Assembly (NCBI GenBank): GCA_030549495.1
Contig: JAUIRK010000795.1
Location: 1-64,000 of the forward strand
Length of the DNA: 64,000 bases
Reading direction: 5' to 3'
Origin: Nectonema munidae
Lineage: Eukaryota > Nematomorpha > Nectonematoida > Nectonematidae
In this document: positions 38,601 to 49,519 of the stretch, in pieces
How the letters are laid out: every line of letters begins with the position of its first letter
Numbering within the stretch: the first letter of the stretch is position 1
Notes under the pieces: model-generated
What the model was told of the DNA's origin: nothing
Database searches by the model: none
Seen by the model: the letters and a program-made list of their open reading frames with translations, nothing else
Translations under genes and position numbers: made by a program

Positions 38601-41600
38601 TCTGATTGGGTGGAAAAATGTGAAGGATGTTTTTATTATAACCAATCAAATTACGCGAGAGTTGAATCCAAATTTTCCAACTAAATTTTACTATGTGTGT
38701 ACTTATATGTGCATTAATTTTTTCCGAAGTCCTTATAGACAAATTTAGTCCAAACTTGGCGGAAATATGTAAAATAATTTTTGGCATCTCATGACAATTT
38801 TTTACCCCTGAATGCCCGTAATTAATTACGATTATTATTAATTGAAATATTTGGCGAGAAAATTTTTATAATTGAAAAAAACCTGCTCAACATTTTGAAA
38901 CTAAAATGGGCCTTTGCTTACGTACAACAGCAATGAATTAGGCCGAAAGGAGCTTTTACTATTCACTTCGAATGTATTTGATTAATAGTAATTTTATGTA
39001 TTTTCACTCGACACAATAAATTAAAGATGCTATCGTTTTTGTTTAGCTATATTTAGCAAATTTCCTATCCTTTATTCTAATCAATCTCTATGCCGTCCAT
39101 TAATGACCCTATTTTGAATATATCGTTTCAATTTTTCTCACAGTATGCTTTGTATATTTTAGTATAAAATTAAAAACATTTTTTTTTATAATAGTAAAAA
39201 ATTTTCTCGCAATACTTTTTATATATTTTAGTATGGAATTAAAAAAATTGTTTTGTTTTTTTTCTTAACACTTTATCTTCATATAATAGTATGAAGCAAT
39301 TAGTAAGTTTGTTAGTTAATTACTCACCTACTTAACCAAGAAACTAATAGCTAATTAAAATAAAAAGAAAAAGATAATAAATGTTTTGTTTAAGGCTTAT
39401 GTTGTGAAAAATATATACAAAAAATATTTTACTAAAGCCTTCATAAATTCTATTCTTAATTAACAACAGATTTTTTTTTATAATTTTTAAAATTTAGTAT
39501 TTATTAATAACAGATTTTTTTTTATAATTTTTAAATTTAATTTTAAACGAATTTGTATCTGAAACTCAATAATGAAAGTGAAAAATCTACTTACAAGCCA
39601 AACAAGTCTTTTAAATAATATAAAAAAAGGTATAGAATTGAGAGAATTCAAAATTATTTCAAGGTGGGGGGGGGGGGGGGGGGGAAATGCTTTTTTTGCC
39701 CACCTTAAAATCACATTGTTGGGAAATTGGGGATATATATATATCGGATTTTTCATATGATTTTCATGGATATCATCCATTGACATTCATCTTTGCAACA
39801 ATTTTACGCCCCAGTACTAAAAATGGTTGCCAAGTAAATTGATTTCTTCATAATACTAGGGTAAGTTTATGTTGGGAGACAATCTTTAAGATAAAGAATT
39901 GATATAAAGATTAGATAGGCTAAAATTTATATAATGATTAGATATAAGGAATCTAGATTAAGATTTAGATATATTGAAAAAGAACTTTATGGTTTAATTA
40001 TTAAAAGTTCATTTAATTAGTTTACTAATATTATAACTTTTGATAATTTTAATATAAAATTAGAAAAAGGGTATTTTTCATAGCAATTTTGAGGCTTCTT
40101 GCCGCTTATTGAAATTTTCTTAACCAAAGGCTCTGAATCAATCGATTGCTTTTATGTTGGCTCTTTTCAGACTTTTTCTCTACTCCTAGAATATTATTTC
40201 AATTTTTTATGCTGAGTTTCAATCATTTTTCCTGTAATTTAAGTTCTTTTAACTTGATCAATCTAAATTCGTTCTATTTCTTTATCTTAGGAAATGGTTA
40301 AGTCAGCTGTTGAAGAGGAACAGGAATTAGCAGCTGAAATGGCTGCTGCCTTTTTAAACGAAAACTTTTCCAACTCTGTATTCGGCTCCCCTAAAGCCGG
40401 TCCTGGCATGTGGGCTTCCTTGATTCGCATCTTGAATCCATCTACCCAAGAAACTCTGCAAATGATTAAACTGCAACAAAATTTTGCTGTCTTCAGGTTC
40501 ACTTCTTTATGTTTTGTTTATGATAATCACTAAGGTATCCTTAACTCACTAACTTTTTACTCTTTCTTATCCACCCATTTCATCCATGACACGCACAAGT
40601 AGTGATGCTTTTCTAAGGACCTCTAACTTTTTATTGGGCCACGATTAATCCAAGGAAAAATGGGTAATCACAAGATATTTTTTATTTAATAACTTTACTT
40701 TTGTTTAAAGATGCTTCATGGCAGATTTAATAAAAAAGTTCTTTATGTTGCAATAAAAACGAGTTTGTTATATTCAAGATAATTATTTAAATTGCTGAGG
40801 TTAATCTAAATTAGCACAGTGATTTAACTAATAGATATTTAAAAGGGAATATCTTAAAACTACGATTAAAGATAATGATTATAAGATAATTGTCTGTGCA
40901 CTGATGAAAATTTAATAATGATTTGAATGTAGCTCGTCTGTTGTCTATTTTACACATCCAGATACAAAAGTCTGACCTAAAATTGCCTTTTATAAAAGAG
41001 GTTAAATAAACTTCTGTTTTTAAATTTTATTTGCTTAGCATCTCTTGAAATATTACAAATTTAGTTCTTTAAAAGTTCTGTTTTATTTTAACCCTCCTAA
41101 AGTTAAAACATTTGGATCAGTATTTTTTTCAAAATTTTTGAAGCTCAGGCCTAAAATTTTTTTAGATGTCGATAATATAGACGTTTCAATATAGATTTCA
41201 AAAACAAATCTTTTATATAATTTTTTCAATAATGATTATAAAAATATATACTACATAGATTATGTAAAATTATAACATTGTTGCTTCCATGATAATTAAA
41301 CCCGTTGCTATTTTGTCTTTACAACTCTGATACATGATATCTCCATTTTCTAGCATAGCTATCTGCAAATTCGCCAAGAAAGGAAACGCTTACTACGTGG
41401 TTGTTGGAGTTTGCAAAAACTTGGTGCTGCATCCGAAAAGTCATTCCGGAGGTTTTCTCCTAACCTACCTATACAAAGGTTTCATTTCCCTCTATTTAAC
41501 ATATGGTTTTGATCGATCGCCTCCTGGTTGTCAACTATTTTTCTTTGTGCACTAATGAAGGGCATAAAATTTTATATAACTGAGCTAAGTCAAGAATTAT

Positions 41601-44600
41601 TTTTCTATCATTAGAATAAACATATTTTCAAAGCAATGTTTTCTTCGATGTATAAAGTATACTTCACCTTGTAAACAATTGTGAATAAAACAATCATTTG
41701 AAGCTTGCGCATAACTCGTAAAATGAGGTTTTTGAAAAGTTTTCCAAATTCGTTACTTTCGCTCTTCCATTTGTTAGGTGATGGGGCCGGACCGAAAGTG
41801 TCCCAAACTCGCTACGTATGAGTGTATGTATCATTAAAAGAAGCAATGAATCAGTTAAGTGAATATAGAAAATGTAACTGGCATTCCTCTTCTAAAGAAC
41901 AGCTAAAGTCAAGAGTATGAGTATTTTTCCAAAGGAATCATTCTATCATTGCTCGGTTCACGTTAAACATCTCATTGAAAGTTTGCGGTTCAACACGATC
42001 GTGAAAATTGTTAGCGTGGTCGAATATATGAGCTCGTTTTCATACATGATCTTTTAATATTATTATAAAATGAAATTATTTATGCACAAGTTATTCATCT
42101 AAAATAATATTCGAATCGAATATATATTATAAATATATATAAGTCTCGTAGAGCTTAGAGGTACACTAGAAAAAGAAACGATAATAAATTTTCCTATATT
42201 AATTCAAGTCATATTAATTTTTTTTTACAACAAAGTTTTCGAAATGTCTTCATACTTGTCTCAAGTATAATTTAGCTGTTATTTTTTTAATTAAAATATT
42301 TTTAAATCCTTTTTTGGGTAGTTTAATTAAGCAGAACTTTTTTTTAATCTTTTCCATCTATCATTACCTCCAATTTTAGTTTTTAGCATGAAAAAGAGTC
42401 TTGTGATATTATACCTAAAAGTTTAGCAAGATGGTGATTTTTTAAATATAGATTTATGACGTTCAAAAAATAAAGAAACTTATATAGTTATGATAACATT
42501 CATATACTTCAATGTGTTACATGAAAATTATAAAATTGTCTTTTCAAATGTCCTTTTAATTTTTCCCTTCTGTTTTTCCCGTTTGGCGTGACGGGCGTTT
42601 TTTGTCTCGTTTAAGTTTTCTTTGTTTTAAATGCTAAAATTATGTTGCAATTTCAGATAATACTTTGGAGTTTATCCATCAAACAAATATCGAAGATATA
42701 CCCGCAGCAATGTGTCCCTTTATGGGTAGAATTCTGATATCTGTTGGCAATCGCTTACGAATTTATGATTTTGGAAAGAAAAAACTCCTTAAAAAGTGCG
42801 AAAATAAAGTAAAATAATCTTACTCCCTTTTTATATTCCTGCATATTTTGAGATACGCGTCTCTCACTTCAAAAGATTCAAGTTTTAAATTCTCAACTCC
42901 TTTGATACAAATTTGTTTTTATCCATTTTATATCTTTTACATTCATGCTCTGCTTTAAAATCTTACTTACAACGCTGGATACATTTTTTTTAATTCTATT
43001 TTGTATTTTAGACAACGATGTGAAAATCACTGTGTTTTTGAATATAATTACACTACAACAATATATCTAGATTTTTCTGCGTATTTAATTTTTTTACATA
43101 AAGTTTGCTCTGTGATTGATTTGATCTAATAAAATGGGAGACAACAGGGTAAAAATCACTGTGTCTTTGAAAATGGATGAAAATAATATTATGGTGTTAT
43201 ATCAAGTATTTGAGTGTTCAACGTTTCCTTATTAAGTTTGACTGATTATAAAGTTACTCAAATTTCTTTAAAAGTAATATTTCAAAGTTTTGGAGTAATC
43301 GATGTTATCCCACAAATTTGACTAGAAATACATCATCTCAAAGAAGATTTCAAATAATCTCTAAAAGTCATGTTATTCCGAGTGTTACATTTATTTTTAG
43401 CGATTTATTTGTTGCCAATAACTATAATGTATACTTTTATTGGCTCGATCAATTATAGTAAAGACAAAAAAGAACTTTATTCAAATTGAGTTAGTTTTAA
43501 ATCGACTCCAGTTAACTTATGGCTGAACCAACAAAAGCAAAAATATGTTTAAAGATGTCAGTTTAGTTATTGATTACAAAATCGCTAAAAAACAAATAAC
43601 ACTCAGAATTAATACCTTTTTAAGGTTATATGTGTTTGTTAATAGAATCAACCTTTTTATTAAAAAATATACTTTTTGAAGAAAATAAAAATATTATTGC
43701 AATATTTATATCAACTTAAAATGCTTAAGAAAATGATGAGTATATTTATTTTAATGAGTTCTGAACGTAGTTGCTGGTAAAATAATAATGGCGGATGTTT
43801 GCGCGTAAAAATTATATCTGCGGTTGAGGGCAAGAGTTGTGAATTTTGGCGGGTAAAAAATCTCATTTCTGTTGTTCCTGAGTGAACACTGCTCTTTAGT
43901 TTATTTACGCGCCATTTTTACAGTGTTCAGTGTTTCTAAACTTATACGTTGTTGATACAGAGTATTTCATTTTTTGATATTTTAGCACATTCCTCATTTT
44001 ATTGTCAAAATTCAAACGATGGGAAGTAGAATTTATGTAAATGACATCCAAGAAAGTTGTTTCTTCGTGAAGTATAAAGTGAAAGAAAATCAGTTGGTTA
44101 TTTTTTCAGATGACACACTACCCTTCTTTTCAACAACCTCCGTCATCCTTGATTACAACACCATTGCTCAAGCTGATAAGTTCGGAAATATCTCCATCGT
44201 AAATTCTCAATTTTTTTTGCTAATTATTCTAAAAGTAAAGAACTCTTTAGGTCCAATCGTCGAAACTTCTTTTTTTTCTACTCGTCTTACTATTTTTCCT
44301 TGTTGAAAGTATTACAAAAATGTACATGGAAACTCATTTTTATAATCTATTTAAAAATACTAAAAAGTAGCTAGGGGATGAGCACTTTAATATGCCTTAG
44401 GTTTCAATCGATGCTTGGAAGTTGATCCTTTTAGGGGGCGTGAGTAAGGTTGGTTAGATACTGTGTTTCGATAACTCAAGGTCTTGGGAGCGATCCCTCA
44501 TCAAGCCTGCTTTCCTCATAGTTCGATACAAGCTGTGCCAATGTGCCTTCTCGATGAAAACACCGCACGGTACCTTTACCTTTTTACTAGGAAGTGAAGC

Positions 44601-47600
44601 ACTCTACACGTATGGTTAACGCTGGTTTTGGCCTACCGTATTTGGCTCACGCGCATTTGTGCGGGTATGAAAGTGACGTGTACGGGCTTGTATAAGTTGT
44701 AAAAATCACAGATGATATGGGAATATCAAAAACTTTCATTAATTCACCTATGCTGCGAGTGAGTGTATGATGAAGGGAGCTGTGTTGTATTTTGAAAAAT
44801 ATATGTGACAAATGTACAATGCATTCAAGTTTTAGGTACAGAGTACAGGATAATTTAAAGGAGGCCACACTTTGGACAAACCTGATATAAATTAATAGGT
44901 TCATGTGACATAATTCTTTCTATCTGGATTTGGGCATTATTGTTTATTATCGTAAGGTATCTTCGTGTATGATTATTTTTGGGATATGCTTCGCGTAATA
45001 TTATTTTCTGTTTTAATCAAAACTCTTTACTACGCCTTTGATGAATTTGCCAATTCTTTATCATCGCAAAAATAATATTTTGCTTTATAAAATTCATCTA
45101 TTTTTTATACACAAGATACGTATGCCAAAAAACGTAAATGATAATGTCGACGAAGATCCATCTGGCAATCGCGCAATTTGGGAAAAAGGCTTGCTCAATG
45201 GTGCTCCTCAAAAGGTAAGAAAACTTGTGTCTTTACAAAGACTAAATTCCTAAAATATGTATTTACGCTTATGGAGTATGAAAATTTTTGGAATGAAATA
45301 TTTAATTAACCTAAAAAATCCAAAAAAAGTTGCCATATAAGTTCTAACTGAGACCTCTATTTTTGGGAAAAAAGAGAATAAAAAGCTTCTTTATAAGCGG
45401 AACAGCAAACGGGAATTCGTATGTATTCTCTCAATCAAATAATTTTTTCTTTCTGTTTCTTTGCAAAAAAAATTTCCAGGTTTATCTCTGTGTTTTTCCT
45501 AAAGGCTGAAGATTTGGCTTGTTTCCATGTGGGCGAAACAGTGACTTCCTTGCAAAAGTCAACTCTCATTCCAGGAGGTTCCGATTGCCTTGTTTACACA
45601 ACTCTTTCGGGGAGCATTGGAGTTTTACTGCCTTTAACTTGTCATGAAGTAAGCTTACATCCTAACTATAATTCTTTCCAAAATTTCATCAATTCAAACT
45701 TTTTTTGAATCCTATAAATTCTATTCATATTCGTATCAATATTACTTATATGAGCATATACAATAAAATCTATAGGACTTAATACAGCGGTTCTCAATAT
45801 TTTTTTTGAATGTACTCTTTTTAAAAATAAAAAACTTTATCCCTATTACTTGCATACAAAAAAATGTCAGCTGTACAAAAAAATGCTAATCAGATATAAA
45901 TTTTGTATTGATTAAGCATACATTTGTATCACAGGATTTGAACAAGTGAAGTTATTTATCAAAAAAAAATTTTTTATGATATAGCAAATATATCTAACAA
46001 AAAAGTACAACATATATGCCGATCGAAACCAATACAAGTGCGAGCTTTTATGATTAAGTGATTCAACAACTTTGTTTATGTTATGGGGAGTTGATGATGA
46101 TGATGATGATGATGCCCTCATATCGTGGTTCCCAACAGTATGTCATGATAAAGGGAACTCTAATAAACTTAATAAATTCTGCTAATAAACACTAGTAATT
46201 TGTTATCTTCGATTAATAAGTATTAAGAGATTGTCTTAATAAGTAAGGGCTTGATATACTTTTTTAGGTAATTTTTACCTCCATTTTAGAATTCCTGGTA
46301 TAAATCAGTATTGCTTGAGGAGAATTGGAACTGATCGTTATAAAGCCATGGTCGTTTAAGACTGTCATTGTTTAAATGACAGTGATTTTAATTTCATATA
46401 TCAAAGATTTCGAATGTTATAAAAGATTTCATATTCAAAAAAAACTAGAAACTCTGGAAATTGAGTTTGTGGAATATTTTTTATTTTATAAATTCCATCT
46501 TTGGTTGTCCAATTTAATGAGATGTGCAACGTTTAACCCCTTTTAGACGAATGTTCCCAAAGGGAACGCCGACAAACTCTTACTTCCAATCAAATTAAAT
46601 ATGAATTACTAATACCGTCTTCTTTGTTTGCTCTTAAATGAGTTGATTTGATAAACCATTATTTATTTATTGATTAATCGTAGCCTAGCTTGCGTGTTTT
46701 TAAAACGGAGGTCAACTTATAGAACAAGCATACTTTTAATTTTGAGCTGTTAAATTTGTAGTTCGACTTATACACCCGCATATGTAGTATGTTTACCCAC
46801 TTATGTATTATATTCCTAGAATGATACGATATATATATATAGTTGTGGATATATAAATGGTAATTACTTTGAAATATAAACTTTTAGTGATGTTTTTAAA
46901 TTTTTGCTTTTTTATTTCTCCCTAAATTTGTAGTAAAAATGATCAGTTCCAAGCGTTTGCGCAAAATCAATTATTTTTTAATCTTGCTTCAAAATCAAGA
47001 GTTTTGTTTGTAAAAAAAATAGTTGACTTTGTAATGAGATAAAACAATCGATCTTTATTACTTTCTTTAGTATAAAGATGGATTGTTATACTTTACACGA
47101 CTAAAAGTTAACGTAGTGGTCATGAAAGAAATTCTCATAGTTTATATATAAGGAGGCAGACATTTTTGATTGTATCAAACGATTAATCTTGATTAAAGCT
47201 AATTAGATATATTTTTTGATTGAAACAAAAATTAATTAAGCTGAATTCTATGAAAGTTTCTTAAAGATACTGTTTTACATGGAAATGGAAGTATAGAGAA
47301 AAAACGTATTAAAATGCAGACAACGATTCTTAGATTTACCTATTTTTAAGCTTAAAAATCAAGTATAACAAAGTAAATGGTATCTTCCTTTTTAAACAGC
47401 GAAATGAAAAATGGGTAAAATTGCCTGAAAGGAAGACTAGTGGTGTTACATGCCGTGAACAACTTTTTTCTCATGAGCGCTCACTTTTATTGTCAGTTTT
47501 CGTGATAACTTTTTAACATCTCCACTTTAGGATTGTGATTTCTTTCAACACCTGGAAATGCATATGCGTACCGAGTTCAGTAGCTTAGTTGGCCGAGAGC

Positions 47601-47911
47601 ATACTGCTTTCCGATCCTACTACATCCCAATAAAAGTAGTCTTTATATACGCCTTTTTTCTTGCCACGCAAAAGCTTGCTATTAACCAACTATTTTATCC
47701 TTGTAGAATATCATAGATGGAGATTTATGTGAGCAGTACAACTCCCTTGATTACGAAAAGCAAAAGAGCATAGCGGAAGAACTGGACCGAAATTCAAATG
47801 AAGTAAAATTGTGTTTTTCTTTTCTCTCTGGCATTCAGTCTAATTCCTTTTTATTTCTTGTTTTAGATTTCGAAAAAACTAGAAGATATTAGAACAAAAT
47901 ATGCTTTCTAA
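23610..47911 (+). CDS. SF3B3: Splicing factor 3B subunit 3 (SF3b130), 25 coding exons
   Basis: SF3B3 is the WD-like beta-propeller scaffold of SF3b in the U2 snRNP, which recognises the branch point together with SF3B1 and PHF5A. Exons, found by collinearity with the human protein and by splice sites: 23610-23835, 23892-24062, 24119-24291, 26420-26561, 26614-26789, 28549-28727, 31162-31327, 32272-32367, 32424-32496, 34296-34447, 35353-35508, 36005-36160, 36216-36356, 37455-37577, 37649-37803, 37866-38040, 40291-40496, 41354-41478, 42657-42808, 43986-44198, 45116-45214, 45505-45648, 47531-47635, 47707-47802, 47867-47911. They sum to 3645 nt, or 1214 residues against 1217 in human, with no phase conflict. 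Landmarks are [14 protein letters not shown] at the start, [17 protein letters not shown], the CPSF_A-type C-terminal region, and [13 protein letters not shown] at the end. Introns range from 52 nt to about 2.4 kb. Introns 4 and 15 begin GC. The gene looks intact. Confidence 0.96.
25303..25756. mobile_element. piggyBac-type MITE in SF3B3 intron 3
   Basis: TTAACCTTTATCATGCCAAT at 25303 and, inverted, TTAACCTTTTTCATACTAAT ending at 25756 form inverted repeats bounded by TTAA. Subterminal TGTTCCCATGTGGGG and TGTTCCCATATGGGA resemble the CCATATGGG palindromes of the element at 1-4279. The 454-bp interior is non-coding. Confidence 0.8.
26562..26613 (+). promoter_or_regulatory. SF3B3: GC-AG intron 4 of SF3B3
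   Basis: Exon 4 ends with CAAG and the intron begins GCATGC; it ends AAATTAG before TTCCTGGAGG. The joined codon is GTT (Val), giving the conserved VPGG. No GT donor fits the protein. At 52 nt it is the shortest intron of the gene. Confidence 0.8.
27608..27736 (-). repeat. tRNA-derived SINE of a second family (SF3B3 intron 5)
   Basis: On the minus strand a tRNA-like head reads GCAGATGGCCTAGTGGTAGG (A box), then CTCGGTTCGATTCCCAATCG (B box and T-stem). An unrelated body follows. The anticodon arm does not fold cleanly and the sequence continues past the acceptor position, so I call a SINE and not a tRNA gene. Confidence 0.65.
28277..28290. repeat. Perfect 14-bp palindrome in SF3B3 intron 5
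   Basis: CGGTCAATTGACCG reads the same on both strands. No associated element was recognised. Confidence 0.6.
29445..29582. mobile_element. piggyBac-type MITE A, copy 1 (SF3B3 intron 6)
   Basis: It is bounded by TTAA. The left end TTAACCCATTTAAGACC and the right end GGTCGTAAATGGGTTAA are inverted repeats. The 138 bp contain three words like GCAGACGA and a subterminal GTTCCAAAATAGGAAC palindrome. A closely similar copy in the opposite orientation is at 54424-54560. Confidence 0.88.
29579..29716. mobile_element. piggyBac-type MITE B, abutting MITE A
   Basis: It shares the TTAA at 29579-29582 with MITE A and ends GATACCCGGTTAA at 29716. The left end is TTAACCCGTTAAAGACC. It contains the 18-bp perfect palindrome AGTCGACATATGTCGACT at 29680-29697. 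Related end fragments occur at about 29885-29940 and 50440-50517. Confidence 0.82.
35618..35745 (-). repeat. tRNA-derived SINE copy (SF3B3 intron 11)
   Basis: On the plus strand it reads TCATCGAGAAGGCATAATTG, ACCGCTTGTATCGAAC, TAGGCTTGATGCGGGATCCA (B box, inverted) and CTTGAGTTATCGAGATCC. It is the same family as 50641-50770. Confidence 0.8.
36716..36800 (-). repeat. tRNA-derived SINE fragment (SF3B3 intron 13)
   Basis: GAAGGCACAATTTGCACCGC followed by GAGATTCGAACTTTAGATC is a worn and shortened member of the same family. Confidence 0.6.
37804..37865 (+). promoter_or_regulatory. SF3B3: GC-AG intron 15 of SF3B3
   Basis: The exon ends CTAAG and the intron opens GCAAGA, the standard GC-donor consensus; it ends AAATTAAG. 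The split Arg codon AG|A and the conserved [13 protein letters not shown] downstream fix both borders. Length is 62 nt. Confidence 0.85.
39666..39684. repeat. Run of 19 G in SF3B3 intron 16
   Basis: A pure G tract is flanked by AAGGTGGG on the left and CCCACCTT at about 39699-39706, so the run sits at the base of a potential hairpin. The length is likely to be polymorphic. Confidence 0.8.
44434..44585 (+). repeat. tRNA-derived SINE, representative sense copy (SF3B3 intron 20)
   Basis: The copy begins GGGGGCGTGAGTAAGG and has the A-box region TTGGTTAGATACTG. The B-box region GGGAGCGATCCCTC follows about 45 bp later. The body then runs CATCAAGCCTGCTTTCCTC, ATACAAGCTGTGCCAATGTG, and the tail CGATGAAAACACCGCACGG. 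Other copies in the window are at 10545, 14928, 35618, 36716 and 50641. No target duplication could be assigned. Confidence 0.8.
45786..46138. mobile_element. Possible hAT remnant in SF3B3 intron 22
   Basis: CAGCGGTTCTCAATA at 45786 resembles the left end of the 17749 element. The sequence TATCGTGGTTCCCAACAGTA near 46122 carries a related word, but in the same orientation and not inverted. A (GAT)n microsatellite lies at about 46092-46113. Both ends are too worn to define an element. Confidence 0.3.
46536..47114. mobile_element. Candidate piggyBac-type MITE in SF3B3 intron 22
   Basis: TTAACCCCTTTTAGACG near 46536 is followed by a subterminal TGTTCCCAAAGGGAACG palindrome. The sequence CGACTAAAAGTTAACG near 47105 is an imperfect inverted partner. 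The interior is AT-rich and non-coding. Confidence 0.4.
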
Positions 47912-47926
47912 ATGTTTACTTTTGTA

Positions 47927-47932
47927 AATAAA
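47927..47932 (+). terminator. SF3B3: SF3B3 polyadenylation signal
   Basis: AATAAA lies 16 nt after the TAA stop at 47909-47911, which implies a very short 3' untranslated region. Confidence 0.75.
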
Positions 47933-48456
47933 TTTTTTACACACTTTTAATCACAAGTTAACTCATGCACAATGGCTCACAAGAGATGCACTAAATACTA
48001 GTAGTCTACTCAATGTAATTATTCAATAAGAAAAAATAGGGCTGAAATGGTGTAAAAGTAGTAAAAAAACAAAAAAAAGATAATTATTTATGTAAATAGA
48101 TATATATTAGGAATTTTATTTAAAGTTGTAAAGTTTTAGCGTAATTTCTAAAGGTAAGCTCTCCATAACTTCCGTGTATTTATAAATTACACTTAACATC
48201 AAAGACTAAGTCAATCAACCACATTTAGATCCAACACTCATTGATAAACCCCGCTTCTTCAATTTTATTTTGAAATACAGCTACGTCTATTGCTATAGCT
48301 ATTTGACAACAAGCTGTAATTTAAGAATGAAGTTTTACGAAGCCTAAAAATAATTCATTCAGAATCAATCTTACTGCTAAAGCGCCACAATAGAGTTGGA
48401 ACATGGTGTAATAGGCTCTGACACCATCAGATTCTATCTTCTAGAATCGCTAGATA
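47933..48456. other. Intergenic region between SF3B3 and the vWA gene
   Basis: Nothing is firmly supported. On the minus strand 48225-48313 is a short open frame ending at a stop, preceded by a plausible 61-nt intron (48314-48374, GTAAGA to TTACAG); see findings. Confidence 0.35.
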
Positions 48457-48878
48457 CAGTCGAACCCCGTTAATTCACGGACGTTGGGAGACAGAACACG
48501 ATCCGTGAATTATGCCTGACGGTAATCGGGATGTAACATACCTGTACGCCATTTCGTACCCGTTCGACAGCATTAACCTTTTCCTTGATGGTATACGTTG
48601 TATGCTTGCGCTTGGACATATTGTTTAGGTTTTGGGGATGTGATTCGGTATGAGTTTAGAATATTATGAAGATAGATTGGAAGTCGCTATGAATATAATT
48701 TTTCGGGCTTAACCTAGCAATATACATACTCTATTAGTGTTAGAATGTTGTTTACACTTTAAAATACACGCATTCTTTGAACGCAATGGTAAACGCGCTA
48801 CATAAGGGGCGACATGGATTAATCGTGGTTTAATGAAACCCGTGAGTTACGGGTGCGTGAATTAACAGGGTTCGACTT
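48457..48878 (-). mobile_element. pogo/Tigger-type deletion derivative
   Basis: The left end CAGTCGAACCCCGTTAATTC and the right end GAATTAACAGGGTTCGACTT are inverted repeats; TA precedes the left end. On the minus strand, from about 48625 to 48540, an ATG opens MSKRKHTTYTIKEKVNAVER, the psq-like helix-turn-helix start of a Tigger transposase. It is cut off after about 28 codons. The element is thus an internally deleted copy of 422 bp that keeps both ends and the first codons. Confidence 0.78.
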
Positions 48879-49379
48879 GTGTTAAAAGTCATAGCCAATT
48901 TTTTAGAAATGTACACCACAAACACGGTTTTCATATAAAAGTATCTGTAACTATTTGTATTTCAATTCTTTCTCAATATCTATTCAATTCTGGCTATTAG
49001 AAATAGGTAAGCGAAATTTAAAAATATAAATTATATGTTTTTGACATTTTTACGCGTTACTTTTAAAGCACGTATAAAAGGCCGCACTTAATGGGCGAAA
49101 TTCGGCGATCACGAAGAAAAATCTCTGAGCCGAATCCTGGCGAAAGACTTCGGTTCGAGTAGTGCACACCGTAAAATTATGTGCGCTTCTATTGCTGAAG
49201 GAGAAGAAGGTAACACACATACACCACTTTAATACTAACTAATTTATGCCTTGTGTTGTGTATGTTTACCTGAATATAAGATATATATTTTAATTTTGTA
49301 AGAACTGTTTTACCAAGAGATACTGCTGTTACACAAATTGTCTCTAATTTGAAAATTTTCAAAATAAAATATGTAAATC

Positions 49380-49385
49380 TTTATT
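49380..49385 (-). terminator. Candidate polyadenylation signal of the vWA gene
   Basis: TTTATT on the plus strand reads AATAAA on the minus strand, about 135 nt past the stop codon at 49520-49522. Confidence 0.45.
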
Positions 49386-49519
49386 TTGACTTGGGTGGTG
49401 TGTATAAAGAGTGTAATAAAAGCATATCTTCAGATGATGTTCATCCAAAAATGTGTGATGTCGGGATTGAAAGACAGCGAGCGAGCTTTGCTACGAATGA
49501 GAGATCATTTGACTTAGAC

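Noticed and set aside
47570-47625. tRNA-like text TAGCTTAGTTGGCCGAGAGC
   Set aside because: It is inside SF3B3 exon 23 and encodes conserved protein; the resemblance to an A box is chance.
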